A stretch of 64,000 bases of DNA from Phytophthora colocasiae (taxonomy: Eukaryota; Oomycota; Peronosporomycetes; Peronosporales; Peronosporaceae), in NCBI GenBank assembly GCA_018806915.1, contig JAGKQI010000099.1, positions 744,001 through 808,000 on the forward strand. Reading direction: 5' to 3'. The position numbers and the translations under genes were made by a program. Below the pieces are notes generated by a model, which did not search any database, was not told the origin of the DNA, and was given only the letters and a program-made list of their open reading frames with translations. This document shows positions 39,063 to 49,162 of this stretch, piece by piece (position 1 is the stretch's first letter; every line of letters begins with the position of its first letter).

Positions 39063-39911
39063 ATGACAACTCGACTCACACTCGTTCTCACGGTGTTCGG
39101 TTTCATCAGTGGCGCTGTGTTCGCTCAAGGTCCTCGTGGTCCTGGTCGGATGGGCCCCATGACTCGACCACGTGAGCAGTTTGGCGGTGCTGGCGGCATG
39201 AACGGACTCGGTGGAGGTGCCAACGGCTTCGGCGGAGGTATGGGCGGCTTTGGAGGAGCTGGTGGTGGTGGTCTTAATCAATTCGGAGCTGGCGCAGGTG
39301 GTGCTGGTGGCTTTGGAGCTGGCAACCAACTCGGTTTTGGAGGAGCCAGCGGAGCCGCATTCGGTCAAGCTGGTACAACAACGACGAACGGGTTTATGAA
39401 CGGTGCTGGTGTTGGAGCTCCGGGTGCCGCCAATGGCAACGGCGGGCTGGGCAATGGAGGTAATGGAGGTCCCGTGACACCTGCTCCAACCGTATCAACT
39501 CCTCGCAATGGCAATGGAAGACCTGTGACGCCTGCTCCGACGGTTCCTGCCGGAGGACCTGCTGTTCCTGGTGCTGGTGGACCTGGTGTTGGTGCTGGTG
39601 AACCTGGAGCAGGAGGCCTGGGTGGTCCTGGTGTCGGTGCTGGTGGACTTGGAGCAGGAGGCTTGGGAGGTCCTGGTATTGGTGCCGGTGGTGTTGGTGT
39701 AGGCCTTGGGGTTGGCTTTGGTGGAGCTGGAGGGCTCGGAGGCGTAGGTGGCGCTGGTGTTGGAGGCATTGGTGGATTTGGTGTTGGCGGTGGTGTAGGT
39801 GGTGTAGGTGGTGTAGGTGGATTCGGTGGAGTTGGTGGTGGATTTGGAGGCATCAATGGTGGGGCTTTTAGGGCCGGAGGACTCGGTGGCCCATGTGTAG
39901 GCTGCTTGTAG
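39063..39911 (+). CDS. Secreted glycine-rich protein, long form
   Basis: The 282-residue product shares the N-terminal 95 residues with the others and the GFMNGAGVGAPG and PVTPAPTV section with the gene at 22374, so it is that gene's counterpart. The C-terminal half is a Gly/Val-rich repeat (GVGGVGGVGG from a 9-bp unit near 39790-39820) and ends GGPCVGCL with two cysteines not present in the paralogues. The divergent tail suggests repeat-driven change. Confidence 0.82.
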   Translation: MTTRLTLVLTVFGFISGAVFAQGPRGPGRMGPMTRPREQFGGAGGMNGLGGGANGFGGGMGGFGGAGGGGLNQFGAGAGGAGGFGAGNQLGFGGASGAAFGQAGTTTTNGFMNGAGVGAPGAANGNGGLGNGGNGGPVTPAPTVSTPRNGNGRPVTPAPTVPAGGPAVPGAGGPGVGAGEPGAGGLGGPGVGAGGLGAGGLGGPGIGAGGVGVGLGVGFGGAGGLGGVGGAGVGGIGGFGVGGGVGGVGGVGGFGGVGGGFGGINGGAFRAGGLGGPCVGCL

Positions 39912-40253
39912 CCTAACTGAACGTTTAACACTGTAAGTGAAAACTAATAACATAAATAAATGTAAAACACAGTGCGATTCCAGACGAACTGCATTCGATA
40001 TGGCACATGTCTAGTGGGAATGCTACATTGAACGTACAAGGAACTCAGATTTTCCATTCTGAATTGAAAGTAGATAGGGATCACGAATTGGATTGTTTTG
40101 ACGATCGAATCCAGGTACGTTTTGGTCCATGTCGTGGAGAGCTCTTTCCATATGAAGGGATGTCCCTTGGCATATCTGTTTTTCTTCTTCTTATGTAGCT
40201 TGAACACTCGGTCAGGATAGCATGAGAGGGCGATTTCAGGGATTTACAGCCAT
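39912..40253. other. Intergenic, no gene seen
   Basis: About 340 bases between convergent 3' ends. No repeat or RNA gene recognised. Confidence 0.6.
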
Positions 40254-41387
40254 CTAACCCACCATGACTTTGCCTCCTAAAGCAAGTCCATACTGTTTGT
40301 TGAACGCTTCAACGTCTGGTATTTCATCTCCAGTACGACAGAGATACAAACTGCGTTCAATATAGTACATCATGTCTGGTTTCACGTAGTGGAAGGCCAC
40401 ACTATCCGGCGCAGCGCTTTCGTCCCCAGCTCTCACACCTCCAACCGTTGTGTGGTATCTAACATACCAGTAGTTCGGGTCATCCCACGTCTGATAAATG
40501 AGGCTGGGGCTGTAGGCATGCCAGCGCTCTCGACCTCGATAGTCTCTTGTATCCCAAGGATAAACGTCATACCACATCATACAATAGGAGATCGCCATAT
40601 CATCCGGCACGGTAGAACTCTCCGCGTCAGATAGACAAGTCCATTCCGGAATACTCTGAACGAATTTGTCAAGATATAAGCGGTTCATAATGTACCCGGG
40701 GCCTCCGGAATTGTAGACCATATTATCCCAACGCGAATGCCACAAGGTGCTTAAAGTGTCGTTCTTAATGAAGAAGTTGAGCGTGTTGTCGGGCATATTG
40801 AAGCGATGTCCCATCTGCATTGGCTCTCGAGTGTACGCCTGCATGATCTCGGGACGTAGAAGATAATTGCGTAAGTTCTCCATAATAACATAAGCATCAT
40901 CGTCCGCTTTGTAGATCCAGTCGTAGTCATGGCGAAAATGCTCGTGGACATACTGCAACGTAGCTTTGTGTTTCTGCCACAAATGATCATGATCAGCAGG
41001 AACATCGAGTGGAATCACCTCGAAACTCCGCTCTTTTTCAGTTCCAGCAGCAATCGTGACGGTGTCACTCACATTACTGAAGAACAGGAGCTTCTCACAG
41101 CGTTGGCCCCAAGTCTCAGCAACAGCTTGAGCTCGAGTTTTGTGGTGTACTGAGATAGTGTTGACGAAGCAAAGTACGCGTGGATACACGGTATTTCCTG
41201 GGGAAGGAGGTGTCTCTGGTATCACTTCAATCAGATCCAGAGCGGTGCGTGAACCTTGAAAGTCTAACGCACACAATTCAGCCTTTAATGACGAGTCTGG
41301 GCGGGAGTCGTTTACGCCAGCAGCAACATTTTCCAACGCAAAGCAGACGACTGCGATGGTCAAGAAAGCGCGAACGATAGCCGCCAT
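40254..41387 (-). CDS. GT31 glycosyltransferase, core-1 beta-1,3-galactosyltransferase-like
   Basis: The 377-residue product has an N-terminal hydrophobic segment (about 5-23) acting as signal or membrane anchor. The GT31 fold follows: RVLCFVNT, AVAETWGQRCEKLLFFS, KATLQYVHEHF, YDWIYKADDDAYVIMENLR (the DDD metal-binding motif near 160), GGPGYIMNR and the acidic VPDDMAISYC. The end has FHYVKPDMMYY as in C1GALT1-type enzymes. These enzymes add galactose to O-linked GalNAc in the Golgi; the acceptor in oomycetes is unknown. Single exon, with no breaks. Confidence 0.9.
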   Translation of the reverse strand: MAAIVRAFLTIAVVCFALENVAAGVNDSRPDSSLKAELCALDFQGSRTALDLIEVIPETPPSPGNTVYPRVLCFVNTISVHHKTRAQAVAETWGQRCEKLLFFSNVSDTVTIAAGTEKERSFEVIPLDVPADHDHLWQKHKATLQYVHEHFRHDYDWIYKADDDAYVIMENLRNYLLRPEIMQAYTREPMQMGHRFNMPDNTLNFFIKNDTLSTLWHSRWDNMVYNSGGPGYIMNRLYLDKFVQSIPEWTCLSDAESSTVPDDMAISYCMMWYDVYPWDTRDYRGRERWHAYSPSLIYQTWDDPNYWYVRYHTTVGGVRAGDESAAPDSVAFHYVKPDMMYYIERSLYLCRTGDEIPDVEAFNKQYGLALGGKVMVG

Positions 41388-41577
41388 CTTGGATCGACCG
41401 CTTCACACTCCGACAACAAATCCAGGAATGAGTCTCTTTGGCTGTTAGATGTCGAGAGTCGTGCCGTTACAGACTGAAGTACATGCCCGAACTTTTTCAT
41501 TTCTGAAACTTCCTCCGCTGAACTTTGAATTCTTAGAAGAAGAAACAGTCTTTAGGAAAGTTAGGCATGTTGTGAGA

Positions 41578-42072
41578 TTACTTGGGGATTTTGCTGACCC
41601 AGTTCGGGTACTTTATCTTCCATGCCGCAGTGAGTTTTTCCCATAACAAGAATTCGCCTGATACGTACACGCCAACGTTCGTATTACTGCTCTTGTGTAA
41701 CTTGAGTACCCTGGCAACTCGGTCAGGATCGATGCCTTTTTCCACGAGTTTCTGCACTGGTTTATCCAGATTGATTGACGTAGCCTTGAAGCGTAATTTA
41801 GTCGCTAGCGTCTTGTCCTTCAGCCGGTTACTCGTCTTACTTAGTAAATTCTCCAAGTACTTCGCGATCCCCGCCCTCTCTTCATCGTCAGTAGCAATTG
41901 TATCAACTGCGTTTGGCTCTTCGCGCAAGAACCGTTCGTTGTGGAATCGCCTGTCGGCCGTTTCAGGACGAGATTCCTGCTGTTTGTTGGTCGTCAGCGT
42001 TTCAGCATTAATCCTAACAAGCAGAGTGATAACCGCCAGCAGAAGGAGTGTGTAGGTGGCACGCATGCGCAT
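41578..42072 (-). CDS. Secreted RXLR-EER effector candidate
   Basis: The start is taken at 42072 because MRMRATYTLLLLAVITLLV then forms the signal peptide; the frame is open 18 codons further upstream. The 164-residue product has RFLR at 47-50 and an acidic DDEER with EER at 64-66. The helical C terminus carries KGIDPDRVARVLKLHK and a Trp-rich end (FLLWEKLTAAWKIKYPNW), consistent with a WY-type fold. The segment PDRVARVLKL parallels the effector at 21334. No strong initiator core was found upstream; an AATTTTCGC run near 42130 is only suggestive. Confidence 0.9.
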   Translation of the reverse strand: MRMRATYTLLLLAVITLLVRINAETLTTNKQQESRPETADRRFHNERFLREEPNAVDTIATDDEERAGIAKYLENLLSKTSNRLKDKTLATKLRFKATSINLDKPVQKLVEKGIDPDRVARVLKLHKSSNTNVGVYVSGEFLLWEKLTAAWKIKYPNWVSKIPK

Positions 42073-42398
42073 GAAGGTGTGTTGGGCCTTGTACGATTGC
42101 TGCGCTGAGCGGGGGATTCGTGGCACTTACTGCGAAAATTGCGTTTTGATTCACAACTTGTGAGTCGGGTGGTTGTTTACCTGTGTCACGAGGTACGGGA
42201 GCGCTCATAATCTCAAGCGACATTGTTTACTGTAATACTGGTGACGATATAGCAGTAGTTATCATCTGTACCTACAACCAATCTCAAGATGCTGAATTTA
42301 CTCTATCCGACAGTCACATTCCTCCCTGCCTAAACGAATACGCTCATCATGGGATTGTGAAGCCAGGTGTTCGTTGTTTTACATGGTACATGTACAGC
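42073..42398. other. Intergenic, no gene seen
   Basis: About 325 bases between the effector and the tyrosine-recombinase retroelement, without recognised features beyond the presumed effector promoter. Confidence 0.6.
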
Positions 42399-42473
42399 CT
42401 TTCCTTAGTTGTCTTCACGCACGGCGAGAGGGGCAAATACTTGATTAGTTAGCGAAGCTTGGCTTCTCAACCC
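42399..42473. repeat. 75-bp split direct repeat, outer copy
   Basis: Identical to 42802-42876 and in the same orientation. It forms the downstream end of the element. Confidence 0.9.
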
Positions 42474-42628
42474 TAACTAATCCGAATTCGAGTAGATTGT
42501 ACCCCTCATGGAGAACAGTCTATAAACCCGCTGGGAAACTGAGTTTTGTGGGCAAGCCCAACCCAACTTGGGAGAAAATACTAATCCCCACTTGGAGCAC
42601 AACCACCTTGGAGAAAGAAAAAAAAAAT

Positions 42629-42802
42629 TTTCGCGGGAGCCCGGCTCCTTTCTCCGAGGACTATGTGTCCAGGACTATGTGTCCTTCCTTGCGCTGGAAC
42701 ACTTGCTGTTCAGCCAGCGAACTCGCGAATGCCGTGAGTTTCGCCTTTCTTCGGAAACATCCGGTTCGCTTCGCCGCCTAACCGGTTCACCGAACCGTGC
42801 AC
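42629..42802. repeat. 174-bp split direct repeat, downstream copy
   Basis: It matches 48989-49162 with one difference seen (T versus C near 42668/49028). It is joined directly to the 75-bp repeat at 42802. Confidence 0.9.
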
Positions 42803-42876
42803 TTTCCTTAGTTGTCTTCACGCACGGCGAGAGGGGCAAATACTTGATTAGTTAGCGAAGCTTGGCTTCTCAACCC
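42802..42876. repeat. 75-bp split direct repeat, inner copy
   Basis: Identical to 42399-42473. The recombinase stop codon (42870-42872) lies inside it. Confidence 0.9.
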
Positions 42877-45300
42877 CCTTGCGTCCCGGATGACAGATCC
42901 GGGCAATCCCAAGTTGACGCTCGAATCATGTGTTCTGCCACATTTCGAAGCATTCCAGGTCTGAGTCTTGTGTACACCGAAAAACACCAGCTCGACCAAC
43001 GTCCCATCAATTTGATGACCAGCACGCTGCGTCCCGCCGCCAGAAGAGCGCACGCCCCACCGATCAGCAGTGAGTGCGCCGAATATTCGGTTGGGTCTGC
43101 CCCACATGCTTCCGCGGCTCCTTTGATCGTCCTTGCTACCACGGACTTGTTGATCAGCTTCCTTTGCCCTATCGACGTCAAGTAGGGCCCAGTCTGTTCT
43201 CCTCGACTTTGCAGTCGTTGTCTTGCTTGAAGACAAGCTTCTGCGGCTGCAACCGGGCACAGTTCCGGTAGGCCTGATCGATAATGGCGTATCACGCTTC
43301 CTTGTCTTATTCGGTCCCCTTTGTGGGATCTGAAATGTATATCCACGGAGACTCCTCTGGATGATCCCGGTCCGACCTGGGATCCATGGCGGTCCCGAAT
43401 GATTACATCCTCTGCTTTTACACAGTGCACGGTGCCGGTTGATGAGTCACGGCTCACTGGTCCCCACAGCTCCGAGCTGCGGTCCAAGAAGAAGAACCCG
43501 AGGAGGATCGACCCCCATAGGATATCGGTGACCTCTCCATTCAGGTCTGTCCGCTGCCCCATAAGCTGCCGATGCATCTCGAGCAGCATGGGTGTGGTGA
43601 CTGGCTGCTTCCGTTCCACCTGGCTGTGGGTGCGCTTATAGCCTTGAGCAATGAGCTCAAATTCCGGAGTCTTGTAATTGAGTCGTGCGTTCCGAACGCT
43701 ACGGTGGGCGAAGGCGACTGCCGCCATCTTGCCATCAAATGTCTGATACTTGTTTCCTCGTCCCTGGGAATTGTGTACTTCGAGGGCACACAGTCCTGTG
43801 TAGAGACCGACGATACGGTCTTGCCGTTCTTGAGGGAGGCCGTCGATCCACACCGGAAATCCGAACTCACTGCAGAAGTTCCTCCAGTATCGGAACTTCT
43901 TGTCGTACGTGCCGAGTGTAGACTCGTTGATAGCCGCTCGTTTAAGTCGAGTGGTCTCTCTTGATATGTCTGCCAACCTGTCTGCTCTCTTGGAGGCCAG
44001 CTGCGCGAATACGATTCGCTGCATGAAGGGTTTTGCAATCGGTATAAATGTCACTACATGACGAAGGATCCCCACGAGAGATTCCAATCGTTTGTGTGAT
44101 ACGAATCGCTGCTTGAGCGTGTCCTGCACCGTTTGCTTGACCTTGTCAATCTTCCTATGTGGAAGAGTAGCGGTGGCTTCGGGAATATTCCAGTCGATGC
44201 CGACTGCATGGAACTGTTCCGACCACGTGGTGAACTTGCCCTCGTGCCAACCGTCATTCCCGAATACCAACTTAACCGCATCTCGAAGACGGCGCTCCGC
44301 GCGCAGGAGTCTGTCTCCAATGTCCACCTCAATAAGCACGATGTCGTCTACCCACTGGTATATCCACATGGGTTCTGGTAATCCGAGCACATACGATGTG
44401 CCTGCCCGCTGGTAGTGCCTTACTGCTTTCCCCATTATGGCAAAGAATCCTGGAGAAGCTGTCCACCCGAATACGGCTGATCCAGATACGATACCGACTT
44501 GTGATTGGGGGAGGGAGCCCCCCGAATGCGGGTGCATGCCGTTCGTGCACTGGCACGTGGAGGAATGCCTCCGCAATATCTGCCCCAAGCGCGAAGATGC
44601 GACAACCTGGGTATCGACGGCGAAGTTTTGTAACTCGCAAGGCAATATGGAAGAATGCTTCCCACCGAGCGTCCGGTGTCAGCTCGGTGTCTGTGGCCTC
44701 GTTCACGGATGCCCCTACGGGGACCGCTAGATTGTGAATGGTCCGACCGTCTTCCGTTATGGGAATGTCTTTCTTCGGGACTAGCGCAAAGGCGCTCGCT
44801 TGAAATCCTGGATCAGCTGCCAGGATCTCGATATTGGCTAGAAGGCAACGGCCTCGATAATAGTCCTTCAAGAGACGGTGATTCACAATCGCTGCTCCGC
44901 TTACAGCGCTTGGGTAATTGGCCGGTAGTGGTCGGACTCCGATCCGTTCCACGTCTGTCCGCCAATGTGGTATGACCCCGTGTTCTGCAATTGCACAGAG
45001 ACGCTGTAACCCTGGATAATCTGCCAAGTGTGTTCGGTACAACTTGGGACGAAGAGCCTTATTGGGACGAGGGTCCCATGAGGTCTGCCCTCTGAGAATA
45101 CGTAAGGCTCCTGCAATACCTACATTCGGTAGGTTAACCACCGCGGTCAAGAATTCCACATCAGTGTGAGGGATCTCCAAACGATCTGCGTTTGGTTTGA
45201 TGAACAATGTGTTCTCGCAAAACGGAATGCCGTTGGTTAAGGCTAGGGCCTTGAAGGTACGGAAAATGTCCGCCGGTACACACCGCGTGATCCCGTTAAT
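42870..45300 (-). pseudogene. Reverse transcriptase and tyrosine recombinase of the Ngaro-like element
   Basis: RT fingers and palm (FALVPKKD, RTIHNLAVP, ALGADIAEAFLHVPVH) read in one frame to about 44530, then shift to the frame with GWTASPGFFAIMGK and the active-site YQWVDDIVLI near 44350. The thumb region (KRLESLVGILRHVVTF) passes straight into the recombinase without an RNase H domain between. Recombinase: box with FFFLDRSSELWG, then AHSLLIGGACALLAAG, LMGRWSS and the tyrosine in FSVYTRL. The HxxR arginine is replaced by leucine (HSLL). The recombinase would integrate a circular cDNA. Confidence 0.85.
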
Positions 45301-45584
45301 GACGCACTCTCTGCTGACGTGTGTGTCAAAGGAGATGCCTCTGATCGAGCCGTCGTAGAGCGTGTCAAAGGGGGTGACCGCAACGTCGCCGCCGTCTGTA
45401 TGTCAGAATGGGACGGAGGTTCACGAAGAAACCGGTGTCGTACTATATGTACCACCCGGTTGTAGTCCGATAGAACCAGAGACCAGCGGGCTCCCCATTG
45501 ATCCCGATAATACTCGGTTAATCCTGGCAATTCGCCAAATTCACATCCTCGCGATGTTGGGTCCGCCGGGTCGACAGTGGTAGG

Positions 45585-46076
45585 CTACTGAGTCGACTCC
45601 GCTGTGAACGATGTTGTAGCATCCAAATCCAAATCCATGACCCAGTTGCACAGACCATCCGCAGCAACATTGAATCTCCGCGGCACTGCATTCGCTACTG
45701 TCACGCCCGTGTGGAGGAATGTCTCCCGGATAGACCGAATTAGAGGGGCCAGATTTGTAGCGCTGACCCGATATGTCGATAGTGTCAGAGAAATTATCAA
45801 AGCTGAATCACCGAAGACGCGTACGAAACCGTTAGGACGGTTTGTTGCTAGCCAATGTAATCCCGCAAGAAGCCCGCGTGCTTCCATTTCGTTGTAAGTG
45901 CAGTCCCCACGGACTGAGCAGGCCAACCACCACGCCGGAATGCCGGGCGAGGTCCAAACGCAACATGCGAACGCTCCTTGTCGATGGGCTCTACGGAACC
46001 CACCGTCGAACGCAAGAATGCAAACTTCCGAAGCTGTTGCAGCGTACAAGGGCGCGGTAGTGTAGGTGCACGGCAC
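45585..46076 (-). CDS. RNase H (type I) ORF of the Ngaro-like element, upstream of RT
   Basis: The 163-residue product shows the four acidic active-site residues of RNase HI in order: D in LAFDGGFR (about 24), E in NEMEARGLL (about 62), D in VFGDSALI (about 88) and D in NVAADGLCNW (about 143). It should degrade the RNA strand of the RNA-DNA hybrid. It stands as its own ORF between gag and RT, 186 bases after the gag stop, instead of following RT. Intact, starting at the ATG at 46076. Confidence 0.78.
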   Translation of the reverse strand: MPCTYTTAPLYAATASEVCILAFDGGFRRAHRQGAFACCVWTSPGIPAWWLACSVRGDCTYNEMEARGLLAGLHWLATNRPNGFVRVFGDSALIISLTLSTYRVSATNLAPLIRSIRETFLHTGVTVANAVPRRFNVAADGLCNWVMDLDLDATTSFTAESTQ

Positions 46077-46261
46077 CGGGAAGACCGACCGAGCTAGGGC
46101 TAGCGGTCGGCAACATGGTCAACGAGGTGAAGTAGAGTCGAAAGTCGATGTTGAATAAAATGTAGACGCCTTCAAACCCTGACTGTCACCTCCGAGGCGT
46201 CAGTGCTGTAGGTTCGGGTGATCGGTGGCCAATGCGCCGTATTTGGATGTGACGTACGACG

Positions 46262-48920
46262 TCACCTCCTCGAGAGCTGCACCTTCTCGTGAGGGTGCTT
46301 GCAGGAACGAAAACTGCAGCCAGTCTGCGTCTGGCTTCGCAGGCAGATCGTCTTGCCGTTGTACGTGGGGATTAAGCGCAGGATGTGCGGTGGAACCGGG
46401 GATGTAGTTGTCCGTTCCCGACGCTGTCGACGCGTATTGAGATGGGATCCAGTCGCGGCGGACGTCCCACTGTGAACCCAAGTCCGAATCAGCGCCCGTT
46501 CAATGACGTGGCGCACCATGCGAATATAATCCGGGGAATCATGGGCCATGATGCTACGGGCATCCCTTTCCAGAAGAGAACCATGCCGACCATCGTTAAT
46601 GGCGTTGAACAACACCGTGAAGACGTGCGAATACAGGTTAATCACAGCATGCACCAAGCTGTCCGGGGCGTCATCATACAATCCAGCGAGAGAGTCCGTG
46701 TGAACCGCGTTGAACACCGAGGCTACGGCTCTCGGATACCATTCAACAGCTGCCCCTTGAAGACAGTACAAAGTAGCACGTAGATATTCCATAGTGCGGA
46801 TGCTCTCGACCGGACTCGTATCTGCCGAAGCCCATGTCGCTGGGTCGTGCTGCACTGCTCTCCCACCACCAGCATCCGCTGCCGGCGGCAGGAAATGATC
46901 CAATTGACGCGTTCCAAAGTTTACCGCGAACAACATTTTTGCTGTCACTTTCGTGACCCGATACTGGCCACGCCTCGTTTCCCTTTGCTGGATTGTAGAG
47001 ACCCGGTCTTGCCAATTGAGGCGCCAAAACGATGTTAGTTCAGATTCAATGTACCTACCCGCTGGTCTCGGACCAACTTGAGCCGTCTGATGCACGTTTA
47101 CTTCCGCTGCGGATGGTCGGAATGCCGATCCTCCTGTCTGGAACTCAGTCGGCGCGATGAACCGCTCCTGGATGCGGTCGTCATATCTCCACTGGCCCTG
47201 TCGAGGTGATGACGAGGGCGCCAAGTATCGAGGAGACTCCTGTCTCTGGCTACGGCCGTGCTCGAGTCTGGGACTGTCCCAATAGCTATGTGCTGTGGCA
47301 ACTCCGTCACGGGGGGATGCACGGCTACGGCCGTCGTCATATCCACTAGACCTGGTGTAGGAGGGATCCCCGTTCGGATGGAGCCCGTGGTCCGGCGGCC
47401 GTCCATGCCTCGGTGTGTGGCTGTGGTCAGCACGCTGAGGGCGGCCTGATGGTGTTCTGCGGCCGCGTGATCGTGCACGTGATCGGCTACGTGATCGTCT
47501 CTCCCGAGATAGACGGCTGGAGGCCGGGCTACGGCTGCGGCTCCGCCGTCGGTGATGTCGGTGTGCACTGTCGGTATGCACCTGAAGATGAGGTCGACCT
47601 TGGGGGGTGTGAGGTGCTGGCTGAGACGGCTTGGCCGGCGACCGTTGACGCAGCACTTGTTCCTGCAAAAGTTGTTGATTCGCCGCTTGTGCAGCAAGCA
47701 TCTGCTGAGTAGTCTTCGTTAGCTCCAAAATCGCCGTCAGCACCGCGTCCGCCGCGGGCGGTGCCGTTGGAATCGGCATATCCAAAGCCGCTGTTGTAAC
47801 CGCTGCCGCCGTCGCGGGCTCGGCTGGATTAGTAGACATCGCCGCCCTCGAAACGTCCGACGGTTCGGGGCGGGGTTGCGCCAGTGGAGTTGCCTGAAAG
47901 TTGCGCAGCTGAATGATCTGAAACGACAGAGGAAGAGGCCGTCCCTTCGAGAGCCCCGTGGCTAAGATCGTCGAAGGAGACTCCTCGTCGCTGTCGACGT
48001 CCATGTCCATACGTGTCGAGGGTTTGGGAGGTCCCAAGAACTGCTTAGCATACTGCAATGGCGTTATGGTAATGGCCCGGCCAAACTCCGTCACCACAGC
48101 GATCGGCTCCGAGCCGAAGTCCACTGTAGTGTCCGATCCTGCTGGTACGAACGTGTCCTTGAGTAGTTTCTGTAGCTCTGCATCGGGAATGTCCGGCACA
48201 GCTAGTTCCTTCCATCGCGAACGAAAGCGTCGCGCACGTTGGTTGGGTCTGGAGTTAATAGGAACTCCATGACACCAGCCGACCATAAACTCGTCTCTCT
48301 CCACTCGAGCTTGCCATGCGGCATCACATGGGATCAATACGTACACCGGACTGTCTGTAGCCCGATGCCGTATCTCCACGAAGCATACGAAATGACTTGC
48401 AGGTTGGAGCACGGCCCCGGTGGCCGTACGGAATGATAGGGATCGTGTAGTACGGTATAGCACAATCTGACCGAGGGCGTAGGCGCCCAGCTGCACTTCC
48501 ACGTAATGGCGAGGGCCACTGTCCTCCTCGGCTACGAAGCACGTGTGAAAGCGCACGAACCGGTATAGCATCAACAGGGGACGCTCGTTAATCTCATCTC
48601 GTAGGTTCTCGTCCGGGCGAGTCAGGCGCGTGTAGGGAATAAGCACGTCAGTCTCAGCCAATCTGTTGAGCCGCCGGGCGCGGGGGGCATGTGTCAAATT
48701 CGCTCGGGTAGAAGATGAGTTCGCACATCCAGCCAGGTCTCCGAGAAGAGTCGTCCACGATGAAATCACACGCGGTATCCGGCATGATGTGGCGTGGCTC
48801 GCGTAGGCGGACGTAAATGGGCCCGTCCCACGAGCCGTCCGACAGCTCGTGGGGGCACTCTAGGCGAACGATAGCCTGACGCAGGCTGTCTGCGCGTGAC
48901 ACCGACGCTGGGGGGTTCAT
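46262..48920 (-). pseudogene. Gag-like protein of the Ngaro-like element (one frameshift)
   Basis: The likely start is the ATG at 48920 (MNPPASVSRADSLRQ), directly after the repeat. The frame changes near 48680 in a run of six G, then stays open from 48769 to 46262. The protein of about 880 residues has an N-terminal globular part, an Ala/Pro/Thr-rich linker, an Arg/Ser-dipeptide domain (RRSRSRSPASSRLSRERRSR, about 400-450) and a Gag-like helical region. It ends in a Cys/His cluster (CLRSQTQTGCSFRSCKHPH), a CCCH-type zinc finger. RNA binding is inferred from the RS region and zinc finger. Confidence 0.72.
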
Positions 48921-48976
48921 TTTCGCGGGAGCCCGGCTCCTTTCTCCGTGGACTATGTGTCCAGGACTATGTGTCC
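48921..48976. repeat. Partial (56-bp) extra copy of the 174-bp repeat
   Basis: It repeats the first 56 bases of 48989-49162 with two differences. It lies between the full repeat and the gag ATG. Confidence 0.88.
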
Positions 48977-48988
48977 GTCTTAAAAAAA

Positions 48989-49162
48989 TTTCGCGGGAGC
49001 CCGGCTCCTTTCTCCGAGGACTATGTGCCCAGGACTATGTGTCCTTCCTTGCGCTGGAACACTTGCTGTTCAGCCAGCGAACTCGCGAATGCCGTGAGTT
49101 TCGCCTTTCTTCGGAAACATCCGGTTCGCTTCGCCGCCTAACCGGTTCACCGAACCGTGCAC
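48989..49162. repeat. 174-bp split direct repeat, upstream copy
   Basis: This is the 5' terminal repeat of the minus-strand element, the partner of 42629-42802. Confidence 0.9.

Larger units (their letters stand above)
42399..49162 (-). mobile_element. Ngaro/DIRS-like tyrosine-recombinase retrotransposon
   Basis: On the minus strand the order is: 174-bp repeat (49162-48989), a partial copy of it, gag (48920-46262), RNase H (46076-45585), RT (about 45300-44330), tyrosine recombinase (about 43970-42870). Then come a 75-bp repeat (42876-42802), the second 174-bp repeat (42802-42629), a 155-bp segment and the second 75-bp repeat (42473-42399). This A-internal-B-A-B arrangement is the split direct repeat of Ngaro-type elements. 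No target duplication is expected. Two frameshifts in coding parts and a changed recombinase residue suggest the copy is inactive. Confidence 0.85.

Noticed and set aside
39365..39931. Proline-rich minus-strand frame
   Set aside because: Reverse reading of the glycine-rich gene at 39063-39911.
47098..47697. 199-codon minus-strand frame within the Ngaro-like gag
   Set aside because: A different register of the RS-rich low-complexity part; the long gag frame explains the region.
42399..49162. Classic DIRS element with inverted termini
   Set aside because: The terminal repeats are in direct orientation in an A-internal-B-A-B order, so Ngaro-type fits better.
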